Shown: positions 26,501 to 33,595 of the stretch, piece after piece | Layout of the letters: each line of letters starts with the position of its first letter | Numbering within the stretch: position 1 is the stretch's first letter | Notes under the pieces: model-generated | Database searches by the model: none | What the model was told of the DNA's origin: nothing | The model's input: only the letters and a program-made list of their open reading frames with translations | NCBI GenBank assembly: GCA_017560985.1 | Contig: JAFZDX010000140.1 | Span: 1-33,595 of the forward strand | Direction: 5' to 3' | Origin: Oscillospiraceae bacterium | GTDB taxonomy: Bacteria; Bacillota; Clostridia; Oscillospirales; Ruminococcaceae | DNA: 33,595 nucleotides | Made by a program: the position numbers and the translations under genes

Positions 26501-29500
26501 GTGGCAACACATTTACAGTTACAGAAGACACTGTGATTACAGTAACGTTCAGACTGGCAGTATTCACAGTTGAAATCGGTTATGAAATCGAATATAAAGA
26601 CGGCACATCAGACTACTTTGTAATCGAAACAAAAGAAGTTGAAGAAGGCACTTTGATTGCAGAACCAACAGACTTTATTCCTGATGGATTCAGTATACTG
26701 GATGCACACAGAGGCTGGTATTACAACTTTGATACACAATATGGCACAGCAAGTGGATATGGCTGGGATTTTGCAACAAAACCAGTTGAAAGCAACACAA
26801 GAATCAGCGTAATGCTGGTGCCATATATGACAGTAACATTTGATACACAGGGCAGAGGCGAAACACCACGGCCTGCATTGGTTCAGAAATACAGATTCCT
26901 TGATAGTCTTCCAACAGGTTCAGCTGACGGCTACTGTCTCACAGGCTGGTACTATGAACCTGAATGCATCAACCCTGTAACAATCGAAACAGACAGATTC
27001 CTGTATGACACAACTGTTTACGCAAAATGGGAAAAACTGGTGGCTACTGGCTCAGACCTGCCGGTTGAACCAGAATATCCAATTACAGGTACATATCGCG
27101 AAGATATGGTATGGTCTCTGGATGCAGATGGCACAATGACAATCAGCAAAACTGGTGCAGTTGCAGGCGATTACTTATATGCTGATTATGCAGACAAAGC
27201 TACAAAACTTGTAATCGGAGAAGGAATTACTGCAATAGAAGACCGTCAGTTCTGCATGAATAGCAATCTGAAAGAAGTTGTTTTGTCAGAAGGCGTTACA
27301 CATATTGGTGAATGGGCATTTGAATGGTGTAATAATATTGAAACATTTATCATGTCTGACACAGTTGTTTCAATAGGCAACTATGCATTCTGGGAATGTG
27401 AAAGTCTTTCTACACTGGTTCTCAGCAAAAATCTGCAAAGCATCGGTGACTGTGCATTTGACTACTGTATGTCACTGACAGAGGTTGTTATCCCTGACAG
27501 CGTTACAGAAATGGTTGGCGCAGTATTTGCAAACTGTACATCATTGAAGGCAGTTGAATTCCCAGCAAATCTTACAGCTATTCCATATTATGTTTTCTCC
27601 AACTGTACATCACTGGAAACTGTTACAATTCCACAGCCAGTAACATCTATCGGAGAAAATGCTTTCGTTGGCTGTGAATCACTTAAAGAAATCAGATTTG
27701 AAGGTAGCCGCAGCCAGTGGGCACAGGTTACAATCGCGTCAGGCAATGAAGCCCTTGACAATGTGACAATGGTTTACGGCAAATACGATATCACAGTACA
27801 GCAGCCTGAAAACGGCACAGTTACTGTGGACAAAGCTATCGTTGAACCAGGCGAAACTGTAACAGTTACAGCAGAACCAACAGATTGTTATAAACTGGAT
27901 ACAATCTATGTAAATGGTACAGCAATCACAGGCAATACATTTACAGCTGATAAAGACTGTGTTGTAAGTGCAACATTTGTTGAATCACACACAGCCGGCG
28001 CAACAGTGAAAGAAAACGAAATTGAAGCAACATGTGTGGCAGAAGGCAGTTACGATGAAGTAGTTTATTGTACAGTATGTGGCGATGAACTTTCAAGAGA
28101 AACAATGACTGTTCCTACTGCTGAACATACTCCAGATGTGGAAGTAGATGAAAACATAATTCATCCAACTTGTTCATTGGAAGGCAGCTATGACAGAGTA
28201 GTTTACTGTTCAATATGCGATGAAGAAATTTCACGTAATACAATTTCTGCTTCTAAAACTGACCATACACCAGGAATGCCTGTGGAAGAAAACAGAATAG
28301 AAGCTACATGTGAAACATTTGGTAGTTATGAATTGGTAACTTACTGTTCAGAATGTAATGTATTGCTTTCAGTTCAGGCAGAAACTATTCCTGCCCTTGA
28401 GCACACACCTGTAACAATCCCAGGTACACCTGCAACAGGCACAACAACAGGCCTGACAGAGGGTAAAAAATGTTCAGTATGTGGCGAAATTCTGGTAGAA
28501 CAGCAGGTAATACCTGTGGTTCGATATACAGTAAAATTCGTTTACCACATCGAACATATTAACGAAACATATGATTCTGTTGTTATCGAAGAAAAAGAAG
28601 TAGCTCCTGGTGAACACATCACAGAACCAACAGGATTTATCCCTGAAGGTTATGGTGCAATGGACAATTACTGGAACTACTACTATGTAAGTGAAACAGG
28701 AAGTGGATGGGGCGCAAGCTGGGATTTTGAAGAAGATGTAATCGAAGGCGATACAGAACTGTCAATCTATCTTGCTCCATATATGACAGTAACATTTGAT
28801 ACACAGGGTAGAGGTGAAACACCAGCCCCTGCAAAAGTGGTAAGATACAGATACCTTGACAGTCTGCCAACAGGCTCAGTTGACGGATATTGTCTCACAG
28901 GCTGGTACTACGAACCTGAATGTATCAACGTGGTAACAATCGAAACAGACAGATTCCATTATGACACAACTGTATACGCAAAATGGGAAAAACTGAAGGC
29001 AACAGCAACTGATCTGCCAACAGAACCAACCCCAGGCGCACCAGTGGTAACACCTGACACAACAATCACTGAAGACAAAGCCAATGAAGATGTGGTTGAA
29101 GTGGTAAAAGAAAATGTTGTAGTGGAAGAAAACAAAGCAACAGTAAATAAAGAAACAGTTGAAGCAGTAGTAAATGCTACACAGCCTGGCCAGACAGTAG
29201 TTCTGCCACTGACACAGGCAACTCAGGAAACAGTAACAGAAGCAGCAGTTAATACACAGGCATTGCAGACCGTAGCTGAAAACAATGCAGATGTAGTAAT
29301 TGAAATGACAGACGTAACTGTAAAACTGGATGCAAAAGCAGTGCAAGCGGTTACTCAGCAGGCTGATGGTGAAAACATCGAAATCAAAGTAGTAAAAGTA
29401 GCAGAAGAAACACTGACACCACAACAGCAGGCAGTTCTTGAAGATAAAGAAACAGCAGTTGTTGTGACAGCTCAGATATTCTCCGACGATGAATATATCG

Positions 29501-30615
29501 GTGATTTCGAAGGCGGCACAGCCACAATTATGCTGCCATTCACACCAGCAGCAGGCACACAGGCAAAAGACTATGTTGTTTACTATCTTGCAGATAACGG
29601 TACACTGGAAAAAGTAAATGCTGAATATGTAAATGGTCATATGATATTTACAACAAGCCATTTCTCTGACTATGTAATCGTAAATGAAAAACAGCCAGAC
29701 GAAGTAATCCGCGTAAAAGGCAAAACAAGATACGAAACTTCAATTGCAATAGCAAATGAAACAAAAGCCAAAATGGGTGTTGATAAGTTTGATAATATTA
29801 TCATCGCCAGTGGTACAGGCTTTGCAGATGCCCTTGCAGGCAGTTATCTGGCAAAAGTTAAATCTGCTCCTATCCTGATGTCCAGCGGTAAGAACGATGC
29901 CCAGCTGAAAGATTATGTAAAAGCAAATCTTAAAGCAGGCGGCACAGTTTACATTCTTGGTGGTACAGCAGCTGTTCCACAGAATACAGAAGATGCGATG
30001 AAATCTATCGGCGGCATTACTGTAAAACGTTTGAAAGATAAAAACAGATATGGCACAAACCTTGCAATTCTGAGAGAAGCAGGCGTGCAGAACGAAGATA
30101 TTATTGTAGCAACTGGCCTTAACTTTGCAGACTCACTTTCAGCATCAGCAGTTGGTAAACCAATATTGCTGGTAAACGGTAAAGGAAATGGACTTACTGC
30201 TGAACAGAAATCCTTCCTTGCAAGTGCAAATGCAAATAACATTTACATTATCGGTGGTACTGGTGCGGTAAGTGAAGCCTTTGAAAATCAGCTGAAAGCC
30301 TATGGCAGAGTTGAACGAGTAAAAGGTAAGACAAGATATGAAACATCAGTGGCAATAGCAGAAAAATTCTTTGCAAATCCTGATTATGCGGTAATAGCCT
30401 ATGCTGAAAACTTCCCAGACGGTCTGTGTGGCGGTCCACTGGCAATGACAATGGATGCACCACTTATCCTGACAAAAACAGGTAAACAAGCAGCAGCAAA
30501 AGGATATATGCAGGCTAAAGGCATTGAATCTGGCGCGGTACTTGGTGGCGCAAGCCTTATTGACGACGCAACTGCAAAAGATATTTTTGGCGCAACTGAA
30601 GTTATTGTAAAATAA
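20560..30615 (+). CDS. Giant mosaic CWB2 surface protein with transglutaminase-like domain
   Basis: 3351 residues. A signal peptide (to about 29, SSAIPVFA) is followed by a transglutaminase-like domain (about 200-345) with a complete candidate triad: Cys270 in VVCEGYSKAF, His304 in GGAHMWNIV and Asp319 in YLIDVTN. A Pro/Glu/Thr linker (about 385-412) leads to three tandem units of about 425 residues (415-1683), each a BspA-type LRR_5 block plus a beta module. Then come five Listeria-Bacteroides repeats ending in YAKWE, two PENGTV (divergent InlB-like) repeats, a fourth LRR_5 block (about 2170-2407), paired-cysteine repeats (2477-2645), a beta domain before the anchor (about 2830-3040, GTATIMLPFTP), and CWB2 repeats from about 3051, 3157 and 3253 to the end. 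The ribosome site AAAGGAAG supports the start. The role is probably adhesion or wall-bound processing of proteins; the target is unknown. Confidence 0.93.
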   Translation: MKQKRIISFLLALTMMLNMVLSSAIPVFAADTDNEPKQTVEFQAVSEDEMTNDQRFEAYATQLFYGSSVSMLGDAAGEMLSADAKTLYDGLKPVIKQIAAGQRASASISLGQTYIDENGAEVVPDAQVVLPSITQEMVFSVIDALLADMPYEMYWYDKVTGCSIYSEGPTGMDQLVFGFTVANSYRGADQNTADTAVTGAATASVANAQAIIDKYASASDYEKLVGYKEEICALVSYNYDAFEADNFTTEINPWQLIYVFDGNTDTNVVCEGYSKAFMYLCDMTDFAGDVECYTVMGTMNGGAHMWNIVSFNGRNYLIDVTNSDENTAGSDGSLFMKGVTGTATEGYTINDIAYVYDNDTKNLWGTGDSSILNVSLTDYGADVTEPEVTPTPEPTAEPTPEPEVTPTPEPEVALTGSCGDNLTWTFDETTSTLTITGTGEMYDYDFDSLDYKKYTPWFDIKENIYNVVIAEGVTSVSSYAFAECSSLSNVTLPDSLEKINGYAFENTAIKEIKVPGNVTIISHRAFVYCSSLEEVYLPNSLTYISDYAFYGCSSVTDVYYGGHSVNWEKILTKNGNESLTNATIHYGEDEPETYTVTFVPTMGDTPYNSPQTVEANGTINNNYGWKEIETDPSLGYSRIKYVGNLYKDFECTQPWDYENDIVSTDITLYEQWIPYYQLKWKISESYSNTRDITPNDTVNHYDVYSVYNSFDGFAITGWYYDEDLTQLVEKDDIITVDRDILFYPMKEEGTQLVIEYYDQDNEAYIHGLFAVKPGELIPTPEIELPEGYGIDNSTWMYSYCDTDENWYNGYWDFEDNIPEDIGRIITLKTTIVKVDEYPITGECGDNLTWTLAEDGTLTISGTGEMYNYDSDTVPWYSYKDNIIKVVVEEGVTSIGASAFAECKQITEVSLPDSLTSIGVYAFLYCDSLETITIPNNVTSIGWAAFFYCEALREVTIPKSIQQINYDAFYGCVALTDVYYGSHSFNWEKISIDSHNDPLINATIHYGEEEPETYTVTFVPSLGDTPYYSPRKVEKDGKLTQSYPWTTIETDPSLGYSILVFSGDIFKDPECTQPWDYYNDTVTSDITLYEHWTPYYQVHYVKAEDDINSLYFTPGDTVDYNEIYGQYNTTDSHMAVVGWYTDEELTQLVEKGDVFTVDNDITFYAKTEEGMQLVIKYYIDDGNEQQYIYGLFAVNPGDKISIPEIELPDGYAIDNSKWDCVYIDQTVTEDFPEHFYWDFENDVVADSMDYLIIFSNTAKEVLNYPITGEYGNSHTWTLTEDGTLTISGSGRMSDCYYDEVPWYEYKSYIESVVVEEGTTYISDYLFYYYDRITEVSLPSSLTEIGYYTFRGCTALETIVIPENVKIIGNAAFSDCYALREVTIPKSVTDIYYDAFWACNSITDVYYGSHSLNWNKIYFGSYNDSLKNANIHYGEEEPETFTVTFVPSLGDTPYYSPMLVEQYSKLEESYPWSTVETDPSLGYSVLQFEGDLFKDPECTQPWDYENDIVSSDITLYEQWNPYYKVKWLYSENSYNSRYVTPGSTVDYNKIYNEYSYYNDGFAVVGWYTDKGLTQLVEKDDVLTVDRDITLYPKKEAGAQLVIRYNLESTSKYESCVYGLFAVNPGDKIPVPEIEVPDGFTLDNSKWSYSYSDTDGNWHNGYWDFENDLVGDVASVLYLDNSIRENITVTFDTAGRGQAIDPVQIPAWSKLSSLPQQSADGFCITGWYYEPGCINNVTIETDYFKRNTTIYAKWERLEATGSDLPLEPDMVTVTFDMMGRGEAINPMQLERYTIMESLPQQSADGYCLIGWYYDADYTRGVSLERDRFYQDTTIYAKWDKLRATDSDLPAEERATVTFDTQGRGETPAPVTLTKGYNLVTLPTGEADGYCITGWYYEPECENPFTLERDRIFYDITLYAKWEKLAATGSDLPTKEYTITVQQPENGTVSVDKEVAAAGETVTITTIPNEKYKLDKIIVNGQEISGNTFTVTEDTVITVTFRLAVFTVEIGYEIEYKDGTSDYFVIETKEVEEGTLIAEPTDFIPDGFSILDAHRGWYYNFDTQYGTASGYGWDFATKPVESNTRISVMLVPYMTVTFDTQGRGETPRPALVQKYRFLDSLPTGSADGYCLTGWYYEPECINPVTIETDRFLYDTTVYAKWEKLVATGSDLPVEPEYPITGTYREDMVWSLDADGTMTISKTGAVAGDYLYADYADKATKLVIGEGITAIEDRQFCMNSNLKEVVLSEGVTHIGEWAFEWCNNIETFIMSDTVVSIGNYAFWECESLSTLVLSKNLQSIGDCAFDYCMSLTEVVIPDSVTEMVGAVFANCTSLKAVEFPANLTAIPYYVFSNCTSLETVTIPQPVTSIGENAFVGCESLKEIRFEGSRSQWAQVTIASGNEALDNVTMVYGKYDITVQQPENGTVTVDKAIVEPGETVTVTAEPTDCYKLDTIYVNGTAITGNTFTADKDCVVSATFVESHTAGATVKENEIEATCVAEGSYDEVVYCTVCGDELSRETMTVPTAEHTPDVEVDENIIHPTCSLEGSYDRVVYCSICDEEISRNTISASKTDHTPGMPVEENRIEATCETFGSYELVTYCSECNVLLSVQAETIPALEHTPVTIPGTPATGTTTGLTEGKKCSVCGEILVEQQVIPVVRYTVKFVYHIEHINETYDSVVIEEKEVAPGEHITEPTGFIPEGYGAMDNYWNYYYVSETGSGWGASWDFEEDVIEGDTELSIYLAPYMTVTFDTQGRGETPAPAKVVRYRYLDSLPTGSVDGYCLTGWYYEPECINVVTIETDRFHYDTTVYAKWEKLKATATDLPTEPTPGAPVVTPDTTITEDKANEDVVEVVKENVVVEENKATVNKETVEAVVNATQPGQTVVLPLTQATQETVTEAAVNTQALQTVAENNADVVIEMTDVTVKLDAKAVQAVTQQADGENIEIKVVKVAEETLTPQQQAVLEDKETAVVVTAQIFSDDEYIGDFEGGTATIMLPFTPAAGTQAKDYVVYYLADNGTLEKVNAEYVNGHMIFTTSHFSDYVIVNEKQPDEVIRVKGKTRYETSIAIANETKAKMGVDKFDNIIIASGTGFADALAGSYLAKVKSAPILMSSGKNDAQLKDYVKANLKAGGTVYILGGTAAVPQNTEDAMKSIGGITVKRLKDKNRYGTNLAILREAGVQNEDIIVATGLNFADSLSASAVGKPILLVNGKGNGLTAEQKSFLASANANNIYIIGGTGAVSEAFENQLKAYGRVERVKGKTRYETSVAIAEKFFANPDYAVIAYAENFPDGLCGGPLAMTMDAPLILTKTGKQAAAKGYMQAKGIESGAVLGGASLIDDATAKDIFGATEVIVK
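21802..25608 (+). repeat. Three tandem ~1.27-kb coding units
   Basis: Units start at 21802, 23077 and 24355, at the TG(S/E)CGDNLTW or TGEYGNSHTW segment, and are about 425, 426 and 418 codons long. Each has an LRR_5 block ending in DVYYG(G/S)HS and an IHYGE-E/D-EPET linker, then a beta block with ETDPSLGYS, ECTQPWDY, ITLYEQW and DFEND landmarks. Similarity is high in DNA as well as protein, showing intragenic duplication. Confidence 0.9.
25612..29019 (+). repeat. Listeria-Bacteroides-type and other intragenic repeats
   Basis: Five copies of an approximately 79-residue unit, from TVTFD(T/M)xGRGE to YAKWE(K/R)LxATxSDLP, begin near 25612, 25858, 26107, 26827 and 28783. Two larger blocks (about 26560-27070 and 28522-29019) duplicate a WDF-containing beta module plus one such unit. 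Two PENGTV units lie near 26356 and 27787. Three to four 50-residue paired-cysteine repeats lie at about 27988-28500. Confidence 0.85.
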
Positions 30616-30625
30616 CATAACAACG

Positions 30626-30654
30626 ACAAACCCACGTATAATCCGTGGGTTTGT
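30626..30654 (+). terminator. Terminator of the giant surface protein gene
   Basis: An 11-bp stem (arm ACAAACCCACG at 30626-30636, partner 30644-30654) with a 7-base loop, 10 bases after the stop and followed by a T-rich tail. Confidence 0.85.
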
Positions 30655-30676
30655 TTATTTCTAAACATTAATTCCA

Positions 30677-30705
30677 TTGCAACCTTATGTCAGTTGTTAT
30701 ATAAT
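30677..30705 (+). promoter_or_regulatory. Promoter of the right-edge CWB2 gene
   Basis: TTGCAA (30677-30682), exactly 17 bases, TATAAT (30700-30705), about 28 bases before the ribosome site GGAGGG of the gene that starts at 30740. Confidence 0.7.
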
Positions 30706-30739
30706 TATTATATATACATTTATATAAAGCGGAGGGAAT

Positions 30740-33595
30740 ATGAAAAGATTAATATCAATTGTTCTTTGTTGTTGTATTTTCATGTCCAGTTTTGAACTGC
30801 TGGTTTTTGCTGCTGATGAAGTGGCTGAAGAAACCACAACTGCTGTAGAACAGGTAACAGACTTGGAAGATGAACAGGACGAATCTGTATGGACCCCAGC
30901 AGATGGCCCTATAATCGTTACCGACACAGCTGCCGCACGGGGCACATCCCTGTACAGCAATGGTTATCACTATATAATCACAGGTCCTGATACATGCGAA
31001 ATCACCGGTTGCGAAGGCACAGAAAAAACGGTTGTTATCCCATCACAGATAGACGGATACAAAGTAACCAGCCTGGGAGAATATATTTTTTATAACCTGC
31101 ATTATATGCGAGAACGGGTAATCCCAGACAGTGTGAAGAATATAGGTAACTTCACCTTTTACCGTTGTTACAAATTGGAAAAAGTTACTTTACCAGAAGG
31201 GCTGTTGTCTATTGGCGAAGGTGCTTTTTCAGGTTGCAGCGCATTGAAAGAAATAAAAATTCCTAAAACAGTCAAACGTTTCGGGGCTAATATTTTTGAA
31301 GATTGTACTGCATTGGAAAACAAATACAGCTCAGCACCAAAACAGACTGTTACATTAGGGCAAGAATACCAGGCTACAATAGAAATCCCGGATCTTTACA
31401 ATGTTTACTATACTTTTATTCCATCTGAAACACGAACATATGCTTTTAAATCTTCTGGTAATTACGATACCGTTGGATATATCTATGATTCATCAATGAA
31501 TCTGCTGGCAACAGATGACAATGGCGGCGAAAATAAAAACTTTACTGTAAGTTGTGCTTTGCAGGCAGGTGAAAAATATATTCTGGCAGCAGGTATGTTT
31601 CAGAATGTAGGTAGTTTTACCGTAAAGCTGGATACAACTCACGAATTTACAAGCCAGATTATAAATGAAGCCACATGCACAGAAAACGGTCTGGAAAAAT
31701 TCAGCTGTAAATACTGTGACCATTGGTATACAGACAGTATTCCATACGGCCATACATATTCTGGCGGTAAATGTACCCGTTGTGGCAAAACAGAAACTTA
31801 TACCATATCAGCAACAACGGCAAAAAATGGCTCTGGCATTGCACCAGCCACCAGCAATAACTATAATGCCCTGAACTACAAATATTTTTTTGCAAATACA
31901 ATAAAATCCCATCTTGTAGAGGAAAATGGCGGCTATACAAGGGTAGAGTACAACGGTGGGAAACTGCTGGTTGAAACTTATGACAAATCCCTTAAAATAA
32001 AATCAAAGGGAACAGTTTCACTTGATTTGCCAATATATGGCGGAGTGTATATCTGCGATGATTACAACTTTGTTGTAACAGGGCAGAACAATCCACATGA
32101 AAGTGACAGTGTAGAAGTTTTCAGAGTAACCAGATACACAAAAGACTGGAAAAAACAGGGTTACGCCAGCCTTTTTGGCGGAAACACTGTTATTCCTTTT
32201 GATGCAGGCAGTCTGAGATTTGCCAGGGCAGGGGACGTGCTGTATGTGCGCACCGCCCACGAAATGTATACTTATTCCGATGGGCTGAATCATCAGGCAA
32301 ATTTAACCATGGTTGTGGATGTTTCTGATATGACAATGCTGGATGCCCATTACGAAATTTCCAACAGAAACCACGGCTATATCAGCCATTCATTCAACCA
32401 GTTTATTATTGTGGACGGCAACGAACTTCTGGCGCTAGACCATGGTGATGCAATACCAAGAAGTATTATTATCAGCAAATACAGAACACCTGCAGGAAAG
32501 AAAAGTTTTTCAGATGCGGTAGATACTGTAGAAGTGCTGAAAATTGCCAACAATATTTATCATTATAATTTCACCGGTGTTTCACTGGGTGGTTTTGATT
32601 ATTCCGATACACATTATCTTGTGGCGGGTAATACCTGTGCGCAGACTGGTGGCATTGACCAGTCAGAGGCACAGCGTAATATTTTTGTAACATATACAGA
32701 TAAAAATAATTTTACTGAGGCAGGTACAAGAATTATATACCTGACTACTTACGCAGAAAATGCGGGAGTAGATATTTCAAACGCCCATCTGGTAAAAATT
32801 CTCAATAATAAATTCTGTGTTATCTGGTCTGTAGAGGATACCGTTTATTACTGTATGGTTGATGGTATGGGCAACAAAGTATCCAAAACCTTCAGTGGTA
32901 AGGGCAAACTGTCTGACTGTGTGCCGATAGTGGATAAAGATAAAATAATCTGGTATGCAACTGATGGCAATGTACCGGTATTTTATCAGATCAATCTGGG
33001 TTACAGTTTAAAAGCAGAAGAGCATAGCCATATTGCAAAAAACACTGTAGGAGTTGTACCTGGACAGGATACAACAGGTCAGCTGTATAAGGGCTGTTCT
33101 TTGTGTGACAGAAAAGAATATGTTACTCTGCCAGCTATTTCTTCAGGCGAATACAACCTGACAACAGTGAAACCTATTACATGTACATCAGCTGGTAAGA
33201 TAAAATATACCTGGAAAAATACAAGTTACGGCACAGTTTCCTTTGAAATATCCTATCCTGCCACGGGGCATAACTATTTGACTGCCGACGGCAAAACCTA
33301 CACCTGTGCAAACTGTGGAGATACCTTTACAGTGGGTAACAAATATCCGATTACAGACACTGTAACAAGGATAAAAGGCAAAACAAGATATGAAACCTCT
33401 TTGGAAATCTGCTATGCAACAAAAGAAAGAATGGGTGTGGACAAGTTTGGCACAATTATTATTGCCAGTGGTGAAAACTTTGCCGATGCACTGGCAGGCA
33501 GTTATTTAGCCAAAGTAAAGGGCGCACCGATACTGATGACCAATGGCAAGAACAATGTACAGCTGAAAGCATATATTTCTGCAAATCTTGCCCAG
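30740..33595 (+). CDS. CWB2 surface protein, 5' part (C-terminus beyond window)
   Basis: 952 codons are open from ATG 30740 to the right edge with no stop; GGAGGG lies 4 bases upstream. A signal peptide (MKRLISIVLCCCIFMSSFELLVFA, cut near residue 24) precedes an acidic linker. Residues about 77-202 are LRR_5 (BspA-type) repeats (VIPDSVKNIGNFTFYRCYKLEKV, IGEGAFSGCSALKEIKIP). Residues about 206-300 resemble a pre-peptidase-C-type beta domain (YTFIPSETRTYAFKSSG, YIYDSSMNLLATDDNG, LQAGEKYILAAG). Paired cysteines follow (CKYC, CTRCG). Residues about 355-775 are a long region of repeated beta strands, perhaps a beta-propeller, with no family that I recognise. CSLCD and CANCG pairs lead into the first CWB2 repeat at about residue 876 (RIKGKTRYETSLEI, ASGENFADALAGSYLAK). 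It was probably a full CWB2 triplet, but the remainder is not in the window. Confidence 0.88.
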   Translation, partial: MKRLISIVLCCCIFMSSFELLVFAADEVAEETTTAVEQVTDLEDEQDESVWTPADGPIIVTDTAAARGTSLYSNGYHYIITGPDTCEITGCEGTEKTVVIPSQIDGYKVTSLGEYIFYNLHYMRERVIPDSVKNIGNFTFYRCYKLEKVTLPEGLLSIGEGAFSGCSALKEIKIPKTVKRFGANIFEDCTALENKYSSAPKQTVTLGQEYQATIEIPDLYNVYYTFIPSETRTYAFKSSGNYDTVGYIYDSSMNLLATDDNGGENKNFTVSCALQAGEKYILAAGMFQNVGSFTVKLDTTHEFTSQIINEATCTENGLEKFSCKYCDHWYTDSIPYGHTYSGGKCTRCGKTETYTISATTAKNGSGIAPATSNNYNALNYKYFFANTIKSHLVEENGGYTRVEYNGGKLLVETYDKSLKIKSKGTVSLDLPIYGGVYICDDYNFVVTGQNNPHESDSVEVFRVTRYTKDWKKQGYASLFGGNTVIPFDAGSLRFARAGDVLYVRTAHEMYTYSDGLNHQANLTMVVDVSDMTMLDAHYEISNRNHGYISHSFNQFIIVDGNELLALDHGDAIPRSIIISKYRTPAGKKSFSDAVDTVEVLKIANNIYHYNFTGVSLGGFDYSDTHYLVAGNTCAQTGGIDQSEAQRNIFVTYTDKNNFTEAGTRIIYLTTYAENAGVDISNAHLVKILNNKFCVIWSVEDTVYYCMVDGMGNKVSKTFSGKGKLSDCVPIVDKDKIIWYATDGNVPVFYQINLGYSLKAEEHSHIAKNTVGVVPGQDTTGQLYKGCSLCDRKEYVTLPAISSGEYNLTTVKPITCTSAGKIKYTWKNTSYGTVSFEISYPATGHNYLTADGKTYTCANCGDTFTVGNKYPITDTVTRIKGKTRYETSLEICYATKERMGVDKFGTIIIASGENFADALAGSYLAKVKGAPILMTNGKNNVQLKAYISANLAQ

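Noticed and set aside
28876..29661. Long minus-strand frame of 261 codons inside the giant gene
   Set aside because: Cys/Phe/Tyr-rich composition is the mirror of a biased coding strand; it has no ribosome site or promoter.

Overview
The window looks like part of a low-to-moderate-GC Gram-positive anaerobe of the Clostridia, most plausibly a gut or rumen Lachnospiraceae or Oscillospiraceae relative. The evidence is strong AGGAGG-type ribosome sites, -10/-35 promoters in AT-rich gaps, secreted proteins ending in triple CWB2 (cell wall binding repeat 2) modules, BspA-type LRR_5 repeats and Listeria-Bacteroides (InlB-like) repeats. No rRNA, tRNA, transposase or CRISPR array was seen, so the species cannot be fixed. 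A Rep_3-type initiator, an iteron array and a parA-parB operon indicate a plasmid, megaplasmid or chromid, or an integrated copy of one.

Layout. (1) 1-1772, minus: 5' part of a secreted Thr/Ser-Pro-Glu repeat surface protein that runs off the left edge. (2) 2007-10842, minus: an eight-gene surface-polysaccharide operon of tightly packed genes. In transcription order it encodes a GT-C-like membrane protein, a small membrane protein, a polyprenyl-phosphate sugar phosphotransferase, a DUF4422 protein, a GT2 glycosyltransferase, a galactokinase-family (possibly uronate) kinase, a sugar nucleotidyltransferase and UDP-glucose 6-dehydrogenase. (3) 11115-13630, minus: a partition operon (ParA, ParB, and a small protein that reads as two tandem ribbon-helix-helix units), with two copies of an inverted-repeat site around its promoter. 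(4) 13734-15740: the rep gene (minus) with its terminator, promoter and upstream iterons, i.e. the replication origin. (5) 15883-16292: a deletion remnant of a CWB2 gene that keeps a promoter, start codon and terminator. (6) 16306-19083, plus: an 892-residue CWB2 surface protein with a GLUG-type N-terminal domain of different base composition. (7) 19102-20394, minus: an O-antigen ligase/polymerase-like membrane protein. (8) 20472-30654, plus: a 3351-residue mosaic surface protein with a transglutaminase-like domain, three tandem 425-residue units, further repeats and a terminal CWB2 triplet. (9) 30677-33595, plus: 5' part of another CWB2 surface protein that runs off the right edge.

How it fits together. 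In Clostridioides difficile, CWB2 triplets hold proteins on the wall by binding an anionic polysaccharide. Here a wall-polymer operon, a Wzy/ligase-like enzyme and several CWB2 proteins lie on one stretch that also has its own origin and partition genes. The inference is that this replicon may carry a self-contained surface-remodelling module: the polymer, the enzyme that polymerises or transfers it, and the large repeat proteins that dock on it. Long direct repeats between CWB2 tails and repeated units inside the giant gene offer routes for deletion, fusion and length variation.
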